From NCBI RefSeq assembly GCF_000381965.1, contig NZ_KB908465.1:1-64000 (forward strand): a DNA stretch of 64,000 bases, in the 5' to 3' direction. Each line of letters begins with the position of its first letter. Positions within the stretch are counted from its first letter, which is position 1. The stretch is from Oceanimonas smirnovii ATCC BAA-899 (lineage in GTDB: Bacteria; Pseudomonadota; Gammaproteobacteria; Enterobacterales; Aeromonadaceae). The position numbers were made by a program, and so were the translations under genes. Of the stretch, positions 34,671 through 42,828 are shown piece after piece. The notes below the pieces were generated by a model. It had not been told where the DNA came from and made no database searches. It was given only the letters and a program-made list of their open reading frames with translations.

Positions 34671-35708
34671 ATGGCCAAGCAAGATACTTTGAAAACTGCA
34701 TCCGTACTGGCGTTTGAGCGCAAGCTGGATGTGTCCGATGCGCTGATGTTTGCGGGCAACTGGGAAGAGCGAGACCAGACGAGCAACTGGCAGCCTGTGG
34801 AAGTACGTGAAAAGTCTGTACGCGGCACCATTTCCAACCGCTTGAAGACCAAAGATCAGGATCCGGCCAAGCTGGATGCGGCCATTGAAAACCCCAACCT
34901 TCAGACCGTGGATGTGGCGACTCTCCCCGCAAATGCTGACACCCTGATGGTGAAATTCACGCTGCGTGTATTGGCGGGAGCCGGTATACCTTCTGCCTGT
35001 AACAATGCAGATTATCAGCACAAGCTGACCGAAGTGATTAAGGAGTATGTGCAGCAACATGGTTTTGCGCCGCTGGCACAACGTTACGCCTGTAACCTCG
35101 CTAATGCCCGGTTTCTGTGGCGTAACCGGGTTGGAGCAGAACAGGTGGAAGTGCAAGTCGCCAGACTTAAACAGGGTAAGCATGAACAGGTATGGAATTT
35201 TGATGCTCACAGTTACTCTTTGCGCAACTTTGAGGAAGCTGGCAACAATCCCGCAGGTTTACAAGAGCTGGCGCAGCATATTGAGCTGGGTCTGGCCAAT
35301 GAACAGCATGTATTACTGGAAGTGACCGCTTTTACCCGTTTGGGTGCCGGCCAGGAAGTGTTTCCGTCTCAGGAGTTGATCCTTGATAAAGGCAAGAGTG
35401 ACAAGAGTCGTACACTTTATCAGGTGCAAAGTATTGCCGGCATTCATTCCCAGAAAATCGGCAATGCGCTGCGTACCATCGACACCTGGTATCCGCAGGA
35501 TGAAAATGTGCTGCTGGGCCCTATTGCCGTTGAACCTTATGGCTCGGTGACCACACAAGGCAAAGCCTATCGTCAGCCCAAGGCCAAAGCCGACTTTTAT
35601 AACCTGCTGGATAACTGGGTGCTGAAGGACAAGGTACCGGCAGAAGGGGATCAGCATTTTGTTATGGCCACCCTGATCCGTGGCGGGGTGTTCGGGGAGG
35701 CGGGTTAA
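34671..35708 (+). CDS. csy3: Csy3 (Cas7f) backbone subunit
   Basis: The 345-residue protein forms the six-copy backbone along the crRNA spacer. Family peptides include [42 protein letters not shown] and the C-terminal [23 protein letters not shown] (only its middle, [12 protein letters not shown], is needed for recognition). AAGGAG precedes the ATG at 34671. It overlaps nothing and ends one base before the csy4 start. Confidence 0.96.
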   Translation: MAKQDTLKTASVLAFERKLDVSDALMFAGNWEERDQTSNWQPVEVREKSVRGTISNRLKTKDQDPAKLDAAIENPNLQTVDVATLPANADTLMVKFTLRVLAGAGIPSACNNADYQHKLTEVIKEYVQQHGFAPLAQRYACNLANARFLWRNRVGAEQVEVQVARLKQGKHEQVWNFDAHSYSLRNFEEAGNNPAGLQELAQHIELGLANEQHVLLEVTAFTRLGAGQEVFPSQELILDKGKSDKSRTLYQVQSIAGIHSQKIGNALRTIDTWYPQDENVLLGPIAVEPYGSVTTQGKAYRQPKAKADFYNLLDNWVLKDKVPAEGDQHFVMATLIRGGVFGEAG

Positions 35709-35709
35709 C

Positions 35710-36273
35710 ATGGATACCTATCTTGAAATCAGGTTGCTGCCGGATCCTGAGTTTTCGCAGCATTTTTTGATGGGAGCTTTGTTCGGAAAGTTGCACCGTG
35801 CGTTGGTTGAACTGAAAGCCAACAATATCGGCCTCAGTTTTCCGGACTACAGCCTTGCTCCCCGAGGCCTGGGGGAGCGACTTCGGCTGCATGGTACCAA
35901 GCAGGCGCTGTCAGTTCTGATGGAGCAGCACTGGCTGAAAGGCATGAGCGATCATGTGCAATGCTCGGAAGTGTTACCTGTGCCGAATAATACTCAGTTC
36001 CGAACCGTGTCACGGAGGCAGTTTAAAACCAGCTGTGAGCGTTTGCGCCGCCGCCGAATGAAACGCAAAGGTGAAACTTATGAGCAAGCGGCAGAAGCAA
36101 TTCCCCGCCATGTAGAACGTTCACCGGAGCTACCCTATGTGCAATTGCGCAGCCAGAGCACCGGACAGAACTTTCACTTGTTTATTGAGCAGGGAAAGCT
36201 GTTGGCTCAGCCTCAAAAAGCAACCTTCAGCAGCTATGGGTTAAGCTCTGTGGCAACCGTGCCCTGGTTCTGA
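35710..36273 (+). CDS. csy4: Csy4 (Cas6f) crRNA-processing endoribonuclease
   Basis: The 187-residue endoribonuclease cuts the repeat hairpin and stays bound to the crRNA 3' end. The general-base histidine is His29 in GKLHRAL, the same number as in the Pseudomonas enzyme. The Arg-rich helix (LRRRRMKRKGE) that grips the repeat hairpin is present, as is the C-terminal FSSYGLSSVATVPWF region. The ATG at 35710 is close behind the csy3 stop. The CRISPR leader begins right after the stop codon. Confidence 0.96.
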   Translation: MDTYLEIRLLPDPEFSQHFLMGALFGKLHRALVELKANNIGLSFPDYSLAPRGLGERLRLHGTKQALSVLMEQHWLKGMSDHVQCSEVLPVPNNTQFRTVSRRQFKTSCERLRRRRMKRKGETYEQAAEAIPRHVERSPELPYVQLRSQSTGQNFHLFIEQGKLLAQPQKATFSSYGLSSVATVPWF

Positions 36274-36402
36274 CCCTTTTTTCTGGCTAAAAAACTAACT
36301 TAACTAAATCAATCACTTACTTTGCCCCAGAATAAAAGGGGCAAAGGATGATTCATAGACTTTGTTCTTTAACAATCAGGACGTTACAGTTTTTAATGTC
36401 TA
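36274..36402 (+). promoter_or_regulatory. CRISPR leader with two IHF-like sites and a hairpin
   Basis: The AT-rich leader lies between csy4 and the first repeat. A perfect match to the IHF consensus WATCAANNNNTTR occurs at 36307-36319 (AATCAATCACTTA). A one-mismatch match occurs at 36374-36386 (AATCAGGACGTTA), 16 bases before the first repeat. Between them is an 8-bp hairpin, TTTGCCCC (36321-36328) with GGGGCAAA (36338-36345). IHF-bent leaders guide Cas1-Cas2-3 integration in type I-F systems, so both sites are plausible. The leader is at the cas side, and the degenerate repeats are at the far end, which fixes orientation. Confidence 0.75.
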
Positions 36403-38530
36403 GTTCGCTGCCGCACAGGCAGCTCAGAAAAGTAAATCATGTTTCGCTTGCAGGCTGGCGCTGTTCGCTGCCGCACAGGCAGCTCAGAAAATCCTTGCCA
36501 GTACGTTATGGGTTTTCATGTTGTTCGCTGCCGCACAGGCAGCTCAGAAAGCTGGCAAACCTCATTTTTCGTTTAAAATATAGTTCGCTGCCGCACAGGC
36601 AGCTCAGAAAAGAGACCCAGTGGGAGCGTAACCTAAAGCGGTGTTCGCTGCCGCACAGGCAGCTCAGAAAAAGCGCCGACAAGGTTTCGTGCGTAGTGAA
36701 GAGTTCGCTGCCGCACAGGCAGCTCAGAAATCGATGACACCGATTATGTCTATGCCGTCGATGTTCGCTGCCGCACAGGCAGCTCAGAAAACTTTGACGC
36801 TTAAAGAAGGTGATACCGTTGTGTTCGCTGCCGCACAGGCAGCTCAGAAACGGTCACGCTCATCGTTCGCCAGGGCATTGGCGTTCGCTGCCGCACAGGC
36901 AGCTCAGAAATGCAATGCAAGTTCACGAAAGCCAGCAGCAGAGTTCGCTGCCGCACAGGCAGCTCAGAAATGCTCTCTTGATGGTCAAAATATAACTTTT
37001 AAGTTCGCTGCCGCACAGGCAGCTCAGAAAATTTTCGACGAAGTGACTCGCGGCATGAATATGTTCGCTGCCGCACAGGCAGCTCAGAAACCAATGACTG
37101 TTGCGCCGCCGTAGGTCATGCCGTTCGCTGCCGCACAGGCAGCTCAGAAAATGCTGCGAGGTTCGATGGGTAAGGCTGACAAGTTCGCTGCCGCACAGGC
37201 AGCTCAGAAATGTAGCATGATGCGGTCTATCAGCGCGTCGATGTTCGCTGCCGCACAGGCAGCTCAGAAAGTGTTGTCATTGCCCGATAAATACCATTCC
37301 ACGTTCGCTGCCGCACAGGCAGCTCAGAAATTAACCGCTGCCCGCAACCAGTTAGAGCGGATGTTCGCTGCCGCACAGGCAGCTCAGAAACAGTGGATGG
37401 TGATGTGTTAGTTGATATTTTTTGTTCGCTGCCGCACAGGCAGCTCAGAAATGGCTATGGTGATGTAGATTATTCTGATGATGGTTCGCTGCCGCACAGG
37501 CAGCTCAGAAATTAATTCGAGAATGAGCATCATCAGAATAATCGTTCGCTGCCGCACAGGCAGCTCAGAAACCGAGAGGCAACGTTTTGAATTTTACCCC
37601 AAAGTTCGCTGCCGCACAGGTAGCTCAGAAAGGCGAGCCCTTGCCAGTGACGTACTTGTTTAGGTTCGCTGCCGCACAGGCAGCTCAGAAAGCTAACAGT
37701 AATGAAGATGAATTCGCCGGTTAGTTCGCTGCGGCACAGGCAGCTCAGAAATGCTGATAATTTTGTGCAGTATTCCAAAATCGGTTCGCTGCCGCACAGG
37801 CAGCTCAGAAAGTAAGCAAACTCTAAAAAGCTGGTGCCGTAATGTTCGCTGCCGCACAGGCAGCTCAGAAAAAAAGAAGAAGCCGACATGAAGACGGCAT
37901 TCAGTTCGCTGCCGCACAGGCAGCTCAGAAAATAGGCAAAATCTTATTGACAAGTTGCATCAAGTTCGCTGCCGCACAGGCAGCTCAGAAAGGTGTGGGG
38001 TCGCCAAAGGTGAACGCCTCAATGTTCGCTGCCGCACAGGCAGCTCAGAAATGATTCCATGTGTAGCCCCGGCCCAGGTAGTGGTTCGCTGCCGCACAGG
38101 CAGCTCAGAAATACGTTAAAAACGAGGCCGGCATCCTGACCAAGTTCGCTGCCGCACAGGCAGCTCAGAAAAAGTACACGCGCCGCGGGTTGGAAGACGG
38201 CCAGTTCGCTGCCGCACAGGCAGCTCAGAAAATGACCTGGTGTCGTTCAGCCGCGTAGCCGTGGTTCGCTGCCGCACAGGCAGCTCAGAAAACAGCGCCA
38301 AGCAGGTGGAGCAATGGTATTGGGTTCGCTGCCGCACAGGCAGCTCAGAAAGTGAGCAAAGCCATTGCCGAGGCCATAGGTGTGTTCGCTGCCGCACAGG
38401 CGGCTTAGAAATCAAGCACAACATGACATGCCTGAATCTACAGGTTCGCTGCCGTACAGGCAGCTCAGAAATGATCGGGCACGGCGTTGCCTTGATGTGT
38501 TAGTCCGCTGCAATCTAGGCGACTTAGAAA
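36403..38530 (+). CRISPR. Type I-F CRISPR array, 36 repeats and 35 spacers
   Basis: The 28-base repeat begins GTTCGCTGCCGCACAGG and ends CAGCTCAGAAA. It contains the Csy4 hairpin CTGCC/GGCAG with loop GCACA and yields an 8-base 5' handle CTCAGAAA. Repeats start at 36403 and every 60 bases to 37363, then at 37424 and every 60 bases to 38444, with a last, strongly degenerate copy at 38503. Spacers are 32 bases except spacer 17 (33) and spacer 35 (31). Variants are found at 37604 (C18T, keeps a G-U pair), 37724 (C10G, breaks the stem's closing pair), 38384 and 38444. Degeneration at the distal end marks the trailer. Confidence 0.98.
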
Positions 38531-38593
38531 TATTCATAGAAATATTCAAAGAGGGCCAGCCATGGTACTTGACCTCATCAACGCAGAAAGCGT

Positions 38594-38625
38594 TGGGCCC
38601 GTAAGCGATTACGGCGGTTGGCCCA
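38594..38625 (+). other. Hairpin with GCGA tetraloop downstream of the array
   Basis: CCGTAA (38599-38604) pairs with TTACGG (38609-38614) around a GCGA tetraloop, with an outer stem TGGGC (38594-38598) and GCCCA (38621-38625) across a six-base bulge. It lies 64 bases past the last degenerate repeat. It may stop or stabilise the pre-crRNA 3' end, but there is no T-run, so a terminator call is weak. Confidence 0.35.
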
Positions 38626-38678
38626 TTCCTCAGCTTTTCCCCGCCTGTTATAGTTTTCTTTTTTGTCTGAGTTTGCTT

Positions 38679-38999
38679 ATGAACTGTCAGTTTCCCGCTA
38701 TTGTCGAGTGTGCGGATACCCATGATTTTATTCATATTGCCGGGGCTTCCGTGCTTGATGAGCACCATTGGCATGAGGGTGACAGGCTTATCGACTGTGC
38801 CGGTGGCGTGCATGTTTTGTCGCAGGGCTGGAACGAAGGGCTGTACTGGCGGCCGTTACCGGGGCTAGTATGTTTGCCGGAACTGAACGTCAGCCTGCGC
38901 CATTTTGCCGCCGGGCTGGGTATTTGCTGCATTCCCAAATTGACGGTGCGCTCTGCCGAGGAGGCGGTGGCGCTGGTGGTCTGGTTGGAAATGCAATAA
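38679..38999 (+). CDS. Small protein of unknown function (DUF4144-like)
   Basis: A 106-residue cytoplasmic protein without signal or membrane segment. It contains [18 protein letters not shown] at the N-terminus and [22 protein letters not shown] at the C-terminus, reminiscent of the DUF4144 family of Vibrio/Aeromonas. That match is from memory. I chose the ATG at 38679 over an in-frame ATG at 38562 because an extended -10 box (TGTTATAGT, -10 at 38649-38654) would start transcription between the two. No strong ribosome-binding site is visible. It has no evident link to the CRISPR system. Confidence 0.6.
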   Translation: MNCQFPAIVECADTHDFIHIAGASVLDEHHWHEGDRLIDCAGGVHVLSQGWNEGLYWRPLPGLVCLPELNVSLRHFAAGLGICCIPKLTVRSAEEAVALVVWLEMQ

Positions 39000-39018
39000 T
39001 CAACCGAGTGTTTTGATT

Positions 39019-39411
39019 ATGCGTTTATTTTTGCGCTGTTGTTGTGTGGTGTTGTTGTTGGGAGTGTCTGCCTGTGGCTCTCAGACAGGGGCCAGTGCGC
39101 CGCCGTCTGAGCAGGGTTTGCTGCTGGGTGAAGGCAAAGCCTCTTTTTATGGTGCCCGCCACCATGGCCGCAAAACGGCCAGCGGCGAGCGGTTTAATAA
39201 AAATGACCTTACTGCTGCCCATAAAACCTTGCCTTTTGGCACCCGGGTCAAGGTGACCAACCTGCGTAATAACCAGGTGGTTGTGGTGCGCATTAACGAC
39301 AGAGGGCCTTATGCCCGCGGCCGGGTGATTGACTTGTCCGAGCAGGCCGCCCGTGAAGTGGGCATGATCAGGGCCGGTGTAGTGCCGGTGCGGCTGGAAA
39401 TTCTGAAATAA
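39019..39411 (+). CDS. RlpA-like lipoprotein with double-psi beta-barrel domain
   Basis: A 130-residue lipoprotein. The signal ends in the lipobox LGVSAC. The mature part is a double-psi beta-barrel of the RlpA type ([50 protein letters not shown]). RlpA is a septal lytic transglycosylase acting on denuded glycan. This copy lacks the C-terminal SPOR domain, so septal targeting by SPOR is not expected. The 3' end overlaps the convergent cobC gene by 44 bases. Confidence 0.9.
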   Translation: MRLFLRCCCVVLLLGVSACGSQTGASAPPSEQGLLLGEGKASFYGARHHGRKTASGERFNKNDLTAAHKTLPFGTRVKVTNLRNNQVVVVRINDRGPYARGRVIDLSEQAAREVGMIRAGVVPVRLEILK

Positions 39412-39937
39412 CCACTCGCTGCCGGTAGTCCACGGATCTGGGCCAGTGTGCGGGCTGCGCGGGTGCTGCCTGTCCGTTGGCAATCAGGCGGGCGGCATTA
39501 ATCCAGCCTGCATGGCCCACCGCCAGCACAGGCTCTGGGGGTAATTGGTCAAGCCAGCTTTTTGCCCGGGCAAACAGTTGTTGCAGGCTTTCGCCGCCAC
39601 GCGGGGCAAAGCCGGCAAAGTCGGCGCACCAGGCGTCTATTTCTTCTTTGCTTATGTCACTCCAGGGGCGTCCGTCCCAGCTGCCAAAGTGTATTTCTGC
39701 CAGTGCCGGTGTTACTTGCCATTGCCAGCCTTGTTGTGCCAGCAACCGGCCCACGCCGGCGGCGCGCTGCAGCGGGCTGGTGTAAATCATGTTTGGCAGC
39801 CGGTTTTTGCGGGCAAACCCTTGGATTTGATTGGCCAGCCGGCGCAGTTTGCGGGCCTGCACGGGAGCATCGGTGTGCCCCAGGCAAAGTCCCTGTACCT
39901 TTACCGGTTTGGGATGACGCCATATATACAGCGTCAT
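39368..39937 (-). CDS. cobC: Alpha-ribazole phosphatase-like histidine phosphatase
   Basis: The 189-residue protein is a member of the histidine phosphatase superfamily, with RHPKP near the N-terminus (catalytic His; the usual RHG is RHP here) and LAVGHAGWI carrying the second histidine. Peptides such as [15 protein letters not shown] match CobC. It removes phosphate from alpha-ribazole-5'-phosphate in the nucleotide-loop branch of cobalamin synthesis. The ATG at 39937 is chosen because it overlaps the cobS stop by four bases. The longer frame upstream lies inside cobS. Confidence 0.88.
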   Translation of the reverse strand: MTLYIWRHPKPVKVQGLCLGHTDAPVQARKLRRLANQIQGFARKNRLPNMIYTSPLQRAAGVGRLLAQQGWQWQVTPALAEIHFGSWDGRPWSDISKEEIDAWCADFAGFAPRGGESLQQLFARAKSWLDQLPPEPVLAVGHAGWINAARLIANGQAAPAQPAHWPRSVDYRQRVVISEFPAAPALHRP

Positions 39938-40698
39938 AACCAGGCTGCCAGGCCGGCATAAATGGCGATTTCTGCCAGTTGCTGAGTGGCTCCCAGGCCG
40001 TCTCCGGTATAGCCGCCGAGCCGGCGCTTTAACAACCGGTGCATATAGGCTGTTGTGGCTACCGCCAGCAGGCCCGCCAGCAAAAGTTGCATATGACTTA
40101 ACTGAGGGCCAAACCACCACAGTGGCGGCAGCAGCCAGAGACTGGCCAGCCCCCATTGAAAGGGCGTGAGCTGCTGGGCCATGGGTTTGGCTTTGGCGTG
40201 CTCCACATCGCCGCCATAAGGCAACAGTGTAATCAAACTGATACAGGCCAGCCGTGAACCGCCATGGGCCAGCACCAGTGCCGTCATGGCCAGTGCCGGA
40301 TTAAGGCTGGCCAGCAGGGTAATTTTAAGCAGCAGCGCCAGCACCAGCCCAAGGGTACCAAAGGTGCCCAGGCGCGAGTCTTTCATGATAGTGAGCGCTC
40401 GCTCTTTAGTGAGCCCGCCGCCCAGGCCGTCGCAGGTGTCGGCCAGGCCGTCTTCATGAAAGGCACCGGTGATATAAATGCTGAACGCCGTGGCCAGCAC
40501 GGCAGCAGGCAGAGGCCCGAATACCAGTTGCGCCGGCCAGTAAATAAGGGCACTGAGCGCACCCACCAATAGCCCCACTGCCGGAAAATGCCGGCTGCTC
40601 TGGTGCAGCCAGTCGGGGTTAAAGTGCGTGAGTGCGGGCAGGGGCAGCCGGGTTAAAAACTGGGTGGCCACCAGCAGCAGGGTGAGTTCGTGCCTCAT
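39934..40698 (-). CDS. cobS: Adenosylcobinamide-GDP ribazoletransferase
   Basis: The 254-residue integral membrane enzyme joins adenosylcobinamide-GDP to alpha-ribazole. The N-terminus FLTRLPLP and the motif HEDGLADTCDGLGGG with nearby KDSRLGTFG are characteristic. It has multiple hydrophobic helices. Start and stop overlap cobT and cobC by four bases each, so the three genes form a tight unit. Confidence 0.96.
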   Translation of the reverse strand: MRHELTLLLVATQFLTRLPLPALTHFNPDWLHQSSRHFPAVGLLVGALSALIYWPAQLVFGPLPAAVLATAFSIYITGAFHEDGLADTCDGLGGGLTKERALTIMKDSRLGTFGTLGLVLALLLKITLLASLNPALAMTALVLAHGGSRLACISLITLLPYGGDVEHAKAKPMAQQLTPFQWGLASLWLLPPLWWFGPQLSHMQLLLAGLLAVATTAYMHRLLKRRLGGYTGDGLGATQQLAEIAIYAGLAAWL

Positions 40699-41747
40699 GC
40701 GCCGGCTCCGCTGATGCCGGCATCGGCAAAGCTGGCCATGTCGTTGAGATAAGCACAGGCCGATTGCAGCAGCGGATAGGCCAGGGCGGCACCGCTGCCT
40801 TCGCCCAGGCGCATGTTCAGCTGCAGCAGCGGCTCTGCTTTTAGTAACCGCAGCAGCTGGCGGTGGCCGGGCTCGGCAGAGCCATGGCCGAATACCGCAT
40901 AGTTGCGGGTGCCCGGTGCCAGTTGCTCTGCCACCAGCAGCGCCACACCGGCAATAAAACCGTCCATCAGCAAAATGCGCCGTTCGCTGGCGGCCTGGAT
41001 CAGCGCACCTGTCATCATGGCAATTTCCAGCCCGCCCAGTGCCGCCAGTGCCTGCAGGGGCGTATTGGCATCACTGTGGTGTTCCAGCACGGCCTGCAAT
41101 ACGCGGGTTTTATGGTTAAGACCCTGATCGTCAAGTCCGGTGCCGCGGCCGGTGCAGTCCGCTACCGGCAAGTTGCCCAGTCGTGCCAGCAACAGGCTGG
41201 CAGCCGAGGTGTTGCCTATGCCCATTTCACCCACCAGCAGCAGGTTGCCGGGCAGGTCACGCACCAGCGCCATACCGGTGTGCAGGGCTTTACAGCATTC
41301 TGCCATGGTCATGGCGGGCTGATGCCGGCTGTTTTGGGTGCCTTTGCGAATTTTGCGGTCAATCAGTTGCGGGTGAGGGGCAAAGTCGGCATTCACGCCG
41401 GCGTCCACTACCTGCAGTGTCAGTTGGTGCTGCCTGGCAAACACATTAATGGCCGCGCCGCCCTGCAAAAAGTTATGCACCATTTGCGGAGTGACTTTCG
41501 CCGGAAAGGCCGAGATACCTTCGGCGGTCAGGCCGTGATCGGCGGCAAACACCAGCACCTGCGGCTGAATAATGGCGGGCGAGGTGGTTTGCTGAATCAG
41601 CCCCAGCTGTATGGCCAGACTTTCCAGTAAGCCCAAAGATCCCGGCGGCTTGGTTTTGCTGTTAGTCTTGTGCTGAAGCTGCTGCTGTAACACCGGATTG
41701 GCAACGGGGGCAATGGCGGGCAAAGTAATCGGGTCTGAATGTGACAT
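40695..41747 (-). CDS. cobT: Nicotinate-nucleotide--dimethylbenzimidazole phosphoribosyltransferase
   Basis: The 350-residue enzyme activates dimethylbenzimidazole to alpha-ribazole-5'-phosphate. Family peptides include KTKPPGSLGLLE, VFAADHGLTAEGISAFP, GEMGIGNTSAASL and the glycine-rich C-terminal RLGEGSGAALA. It is first in the cobT-cobS-cobC unit. I looked upstream for a cobalamin riboswitch and saw none in the 79 bases before the divergent gene. Confidence 0.96.
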   Translation of the reverse strand: MSHSDPITLPAIAPVANPVLQQQLQHKTNSKTKPPGSLGLLESLAIQLGLIQQTTSPAIIQPQVLVFAADHGLTAEGISAFPAKVTPQMVHNFLQGGAAINVFARQHQLTLQVVDAGVNADFAPHPQLIDRKIRKGTQNSRHQPAMTMAECCKALHTGMALVRDLPGNLLLVGEMGIGNTSAASLLLARLGNLPVADCTGRGTGLDDQGLNHKTRVLQAVLEHHSDANTPLQALAALGGLEIAMMTGALIQAASERRILLMDGFIAGVALLVAEQLAPGTRNYAVFGHGSAEPGHRQLLRLLKAEPLLQLNMRLGEGSGAALAYPLLQSACAYLNDMASFADAGISGAGA

Positions 41748-41826
41748 GGCGATGAGTACTTAACAATCAAGGACTCACATGCTATCAGATTGTAGAGTGA
41801 AAGCTGACTTTTTAGCGTGAGGCATT

Positions 41827-42828
41827 ATGGACTCGGTTTCTCAAATGGCACTGGGTGCCGCTGTGGGTGTGGCGGCAATGGGGCGTCGCTCGGGCGTGGG
41901 CAAGGCAGCACTGGCGGGGGTCTTTTTCGGTACCCTGCCCGATCTGGATGTGATCATTGATTATGGTGATCCCATCAGCAATATGACCAAGCACAGAGGC
42001 GCCAGCCATGCCTTGTTATACCTGACTCTGTGCGCCCCCTTGTTTGGCTGGCTGCTGGGCCGGCGTGGGGGCTGGCTGCCCTGGACTCTGGCCATCTGGC
42101 TGATATTCATGACCCATGTGCTGATTGATTTTATGACCGTATATGGCACTCAGCTGGGGCAGCCGTTTACCGATTATCCTTTCGGGGCCGGCAGTGTGTT
42201 TATTATTGATCCCCTGTATACCCTGCCGCTGCTGGTGGGGTTGTGGTTTGCCCTGCGCCGCCGCCGTTTGCGGGCCAATCAGCTTGGTTTGCTGCTCAGC
42301 ACTGTGTATCTGGGCTGGAGTCTGGTGGCTCAGGGCATGGCAGAGCACAGGGCCGGGGCGCTGCTGGCGGAACAAGGCATTCGCGCCGAGCGCCTGCTGG
42401 TCACGCCGGCCCCGCTGAATACGGTGCTGTGGCGGGTGCTGGCCATGACAGAAAACGGGTATTGGGAGGGGCATGTGTCTTTGCTGGATGACGAGCCCAC
42501 GCCTTTTGTGTTTCAGCCCACCGATGCCGCCTTGCTGGGCGAGTGGCAGCATCAGCCTTATGTGGCGCGCATGATCTGGTTTACCAAGGGGTTTTTCCGC
42601 CTGAGTGAGCGGCACAATGAGCTGGTGATCACCGATCTGCGTATGGGGCAGGAGCCGGGATATGTGTTTAATTTTACGGTGGCCGAGCAAGACAGCAGCG
42701 GCCGCTGGCAGACCCTGAGTCAGCCCCGCCAGTTCAGTGAGGGCCACAGCCGCACACAGTTTGCCTGGTTGTGGCGGCGCACCCTGGGTCAGCCCATTAT
42801 GCCGTCGTTTAGCGCGGTAAGCCGGTAG
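41827..42828 (+). CDS. Inner-membrane metal-dependent hydrolase (YdjM/DUF457-like)
   Basis: The 333-residue protein has an N-terminal YdjM-type membrane domain: GTLPDLDVI, HRGASHALLY and FMTHVLIDF carry the conserved Asp/His residues of this predicted metal-dependent hydrolase family. About four to five hydrophobic helices end near residue 165. A soluble C-terminal region of about 160 residues follows. The substrate is unknown. It diverges from cobT and its end meets the end of the convergent PBP-like gene with no gap. Confidence 0.85.
   Translation: MDSVSQMALGAAVGVAAMGRRSGVGKAALAGVFFGTLPDLDVIIDYGDPISNMTKHRGASHALLYLTLCAPLFGWLLGRRGGWLPWTLAIWLIFMTHVLIDFMTVYGTQLGQPFTDYPFGAGSVFIIDPLYTLPLLVGLWFALRRRRLRANQLGLLLSTVYLGWSLVAQGMAEHRAGALLAEQGIRAERLLVTPAPLNTVLWRVLAMTENGYWEGHVSLLDDEPTPFVFQPTDAALLGEWQHQPYVARMIWFTKGFFRLSERHNELVITDLRMGQEPGYVFNFTVAEQDSSGRWQTLSQPRQFSEGHSRTQFAWLWRRTLGQPIMPSFSAVSR

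Noticed and set aside
36491-37663. Similarity between spacer 2 and spacer 21 (shared CCTTGCCAGT)
   Set aside because: Only ten consecutive bases agree and the rest does not align. This level is expected by chance among 35 spacers.
36348-38503. Several reading frames across the CRISPR array encoding repeated AAAQAAQK, SLPHRQLR, VRCRTGSSE and SELPVRQRT peptides
   Set aside because: They are translations of the 28-base repeats in different frames. The 60-base period is divisible by three, which keeps frames open. They are not genes.
38562-38678. Longer start for the small DUF4144-like gene, and any gene in the gap after the array
   Set aside because: The extended -10 box at 38649-38654 lies within the longer version, and the extra 39 residues are not domain-like. 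The gap otherwise holds only a hairpin.
39938-40156. N-terminal extension of cobC to 40156
   Set aside because: It lies inside cobS on the same strand, and the true N-terminus MTLYIWRH begins at 39937 with a four-base overlap.
41748-41826. Possible cobalamin riboswitch upstream of cobT
   Set aside because: The 79-base gap is too short and shows no B12-box-like conserved segment.
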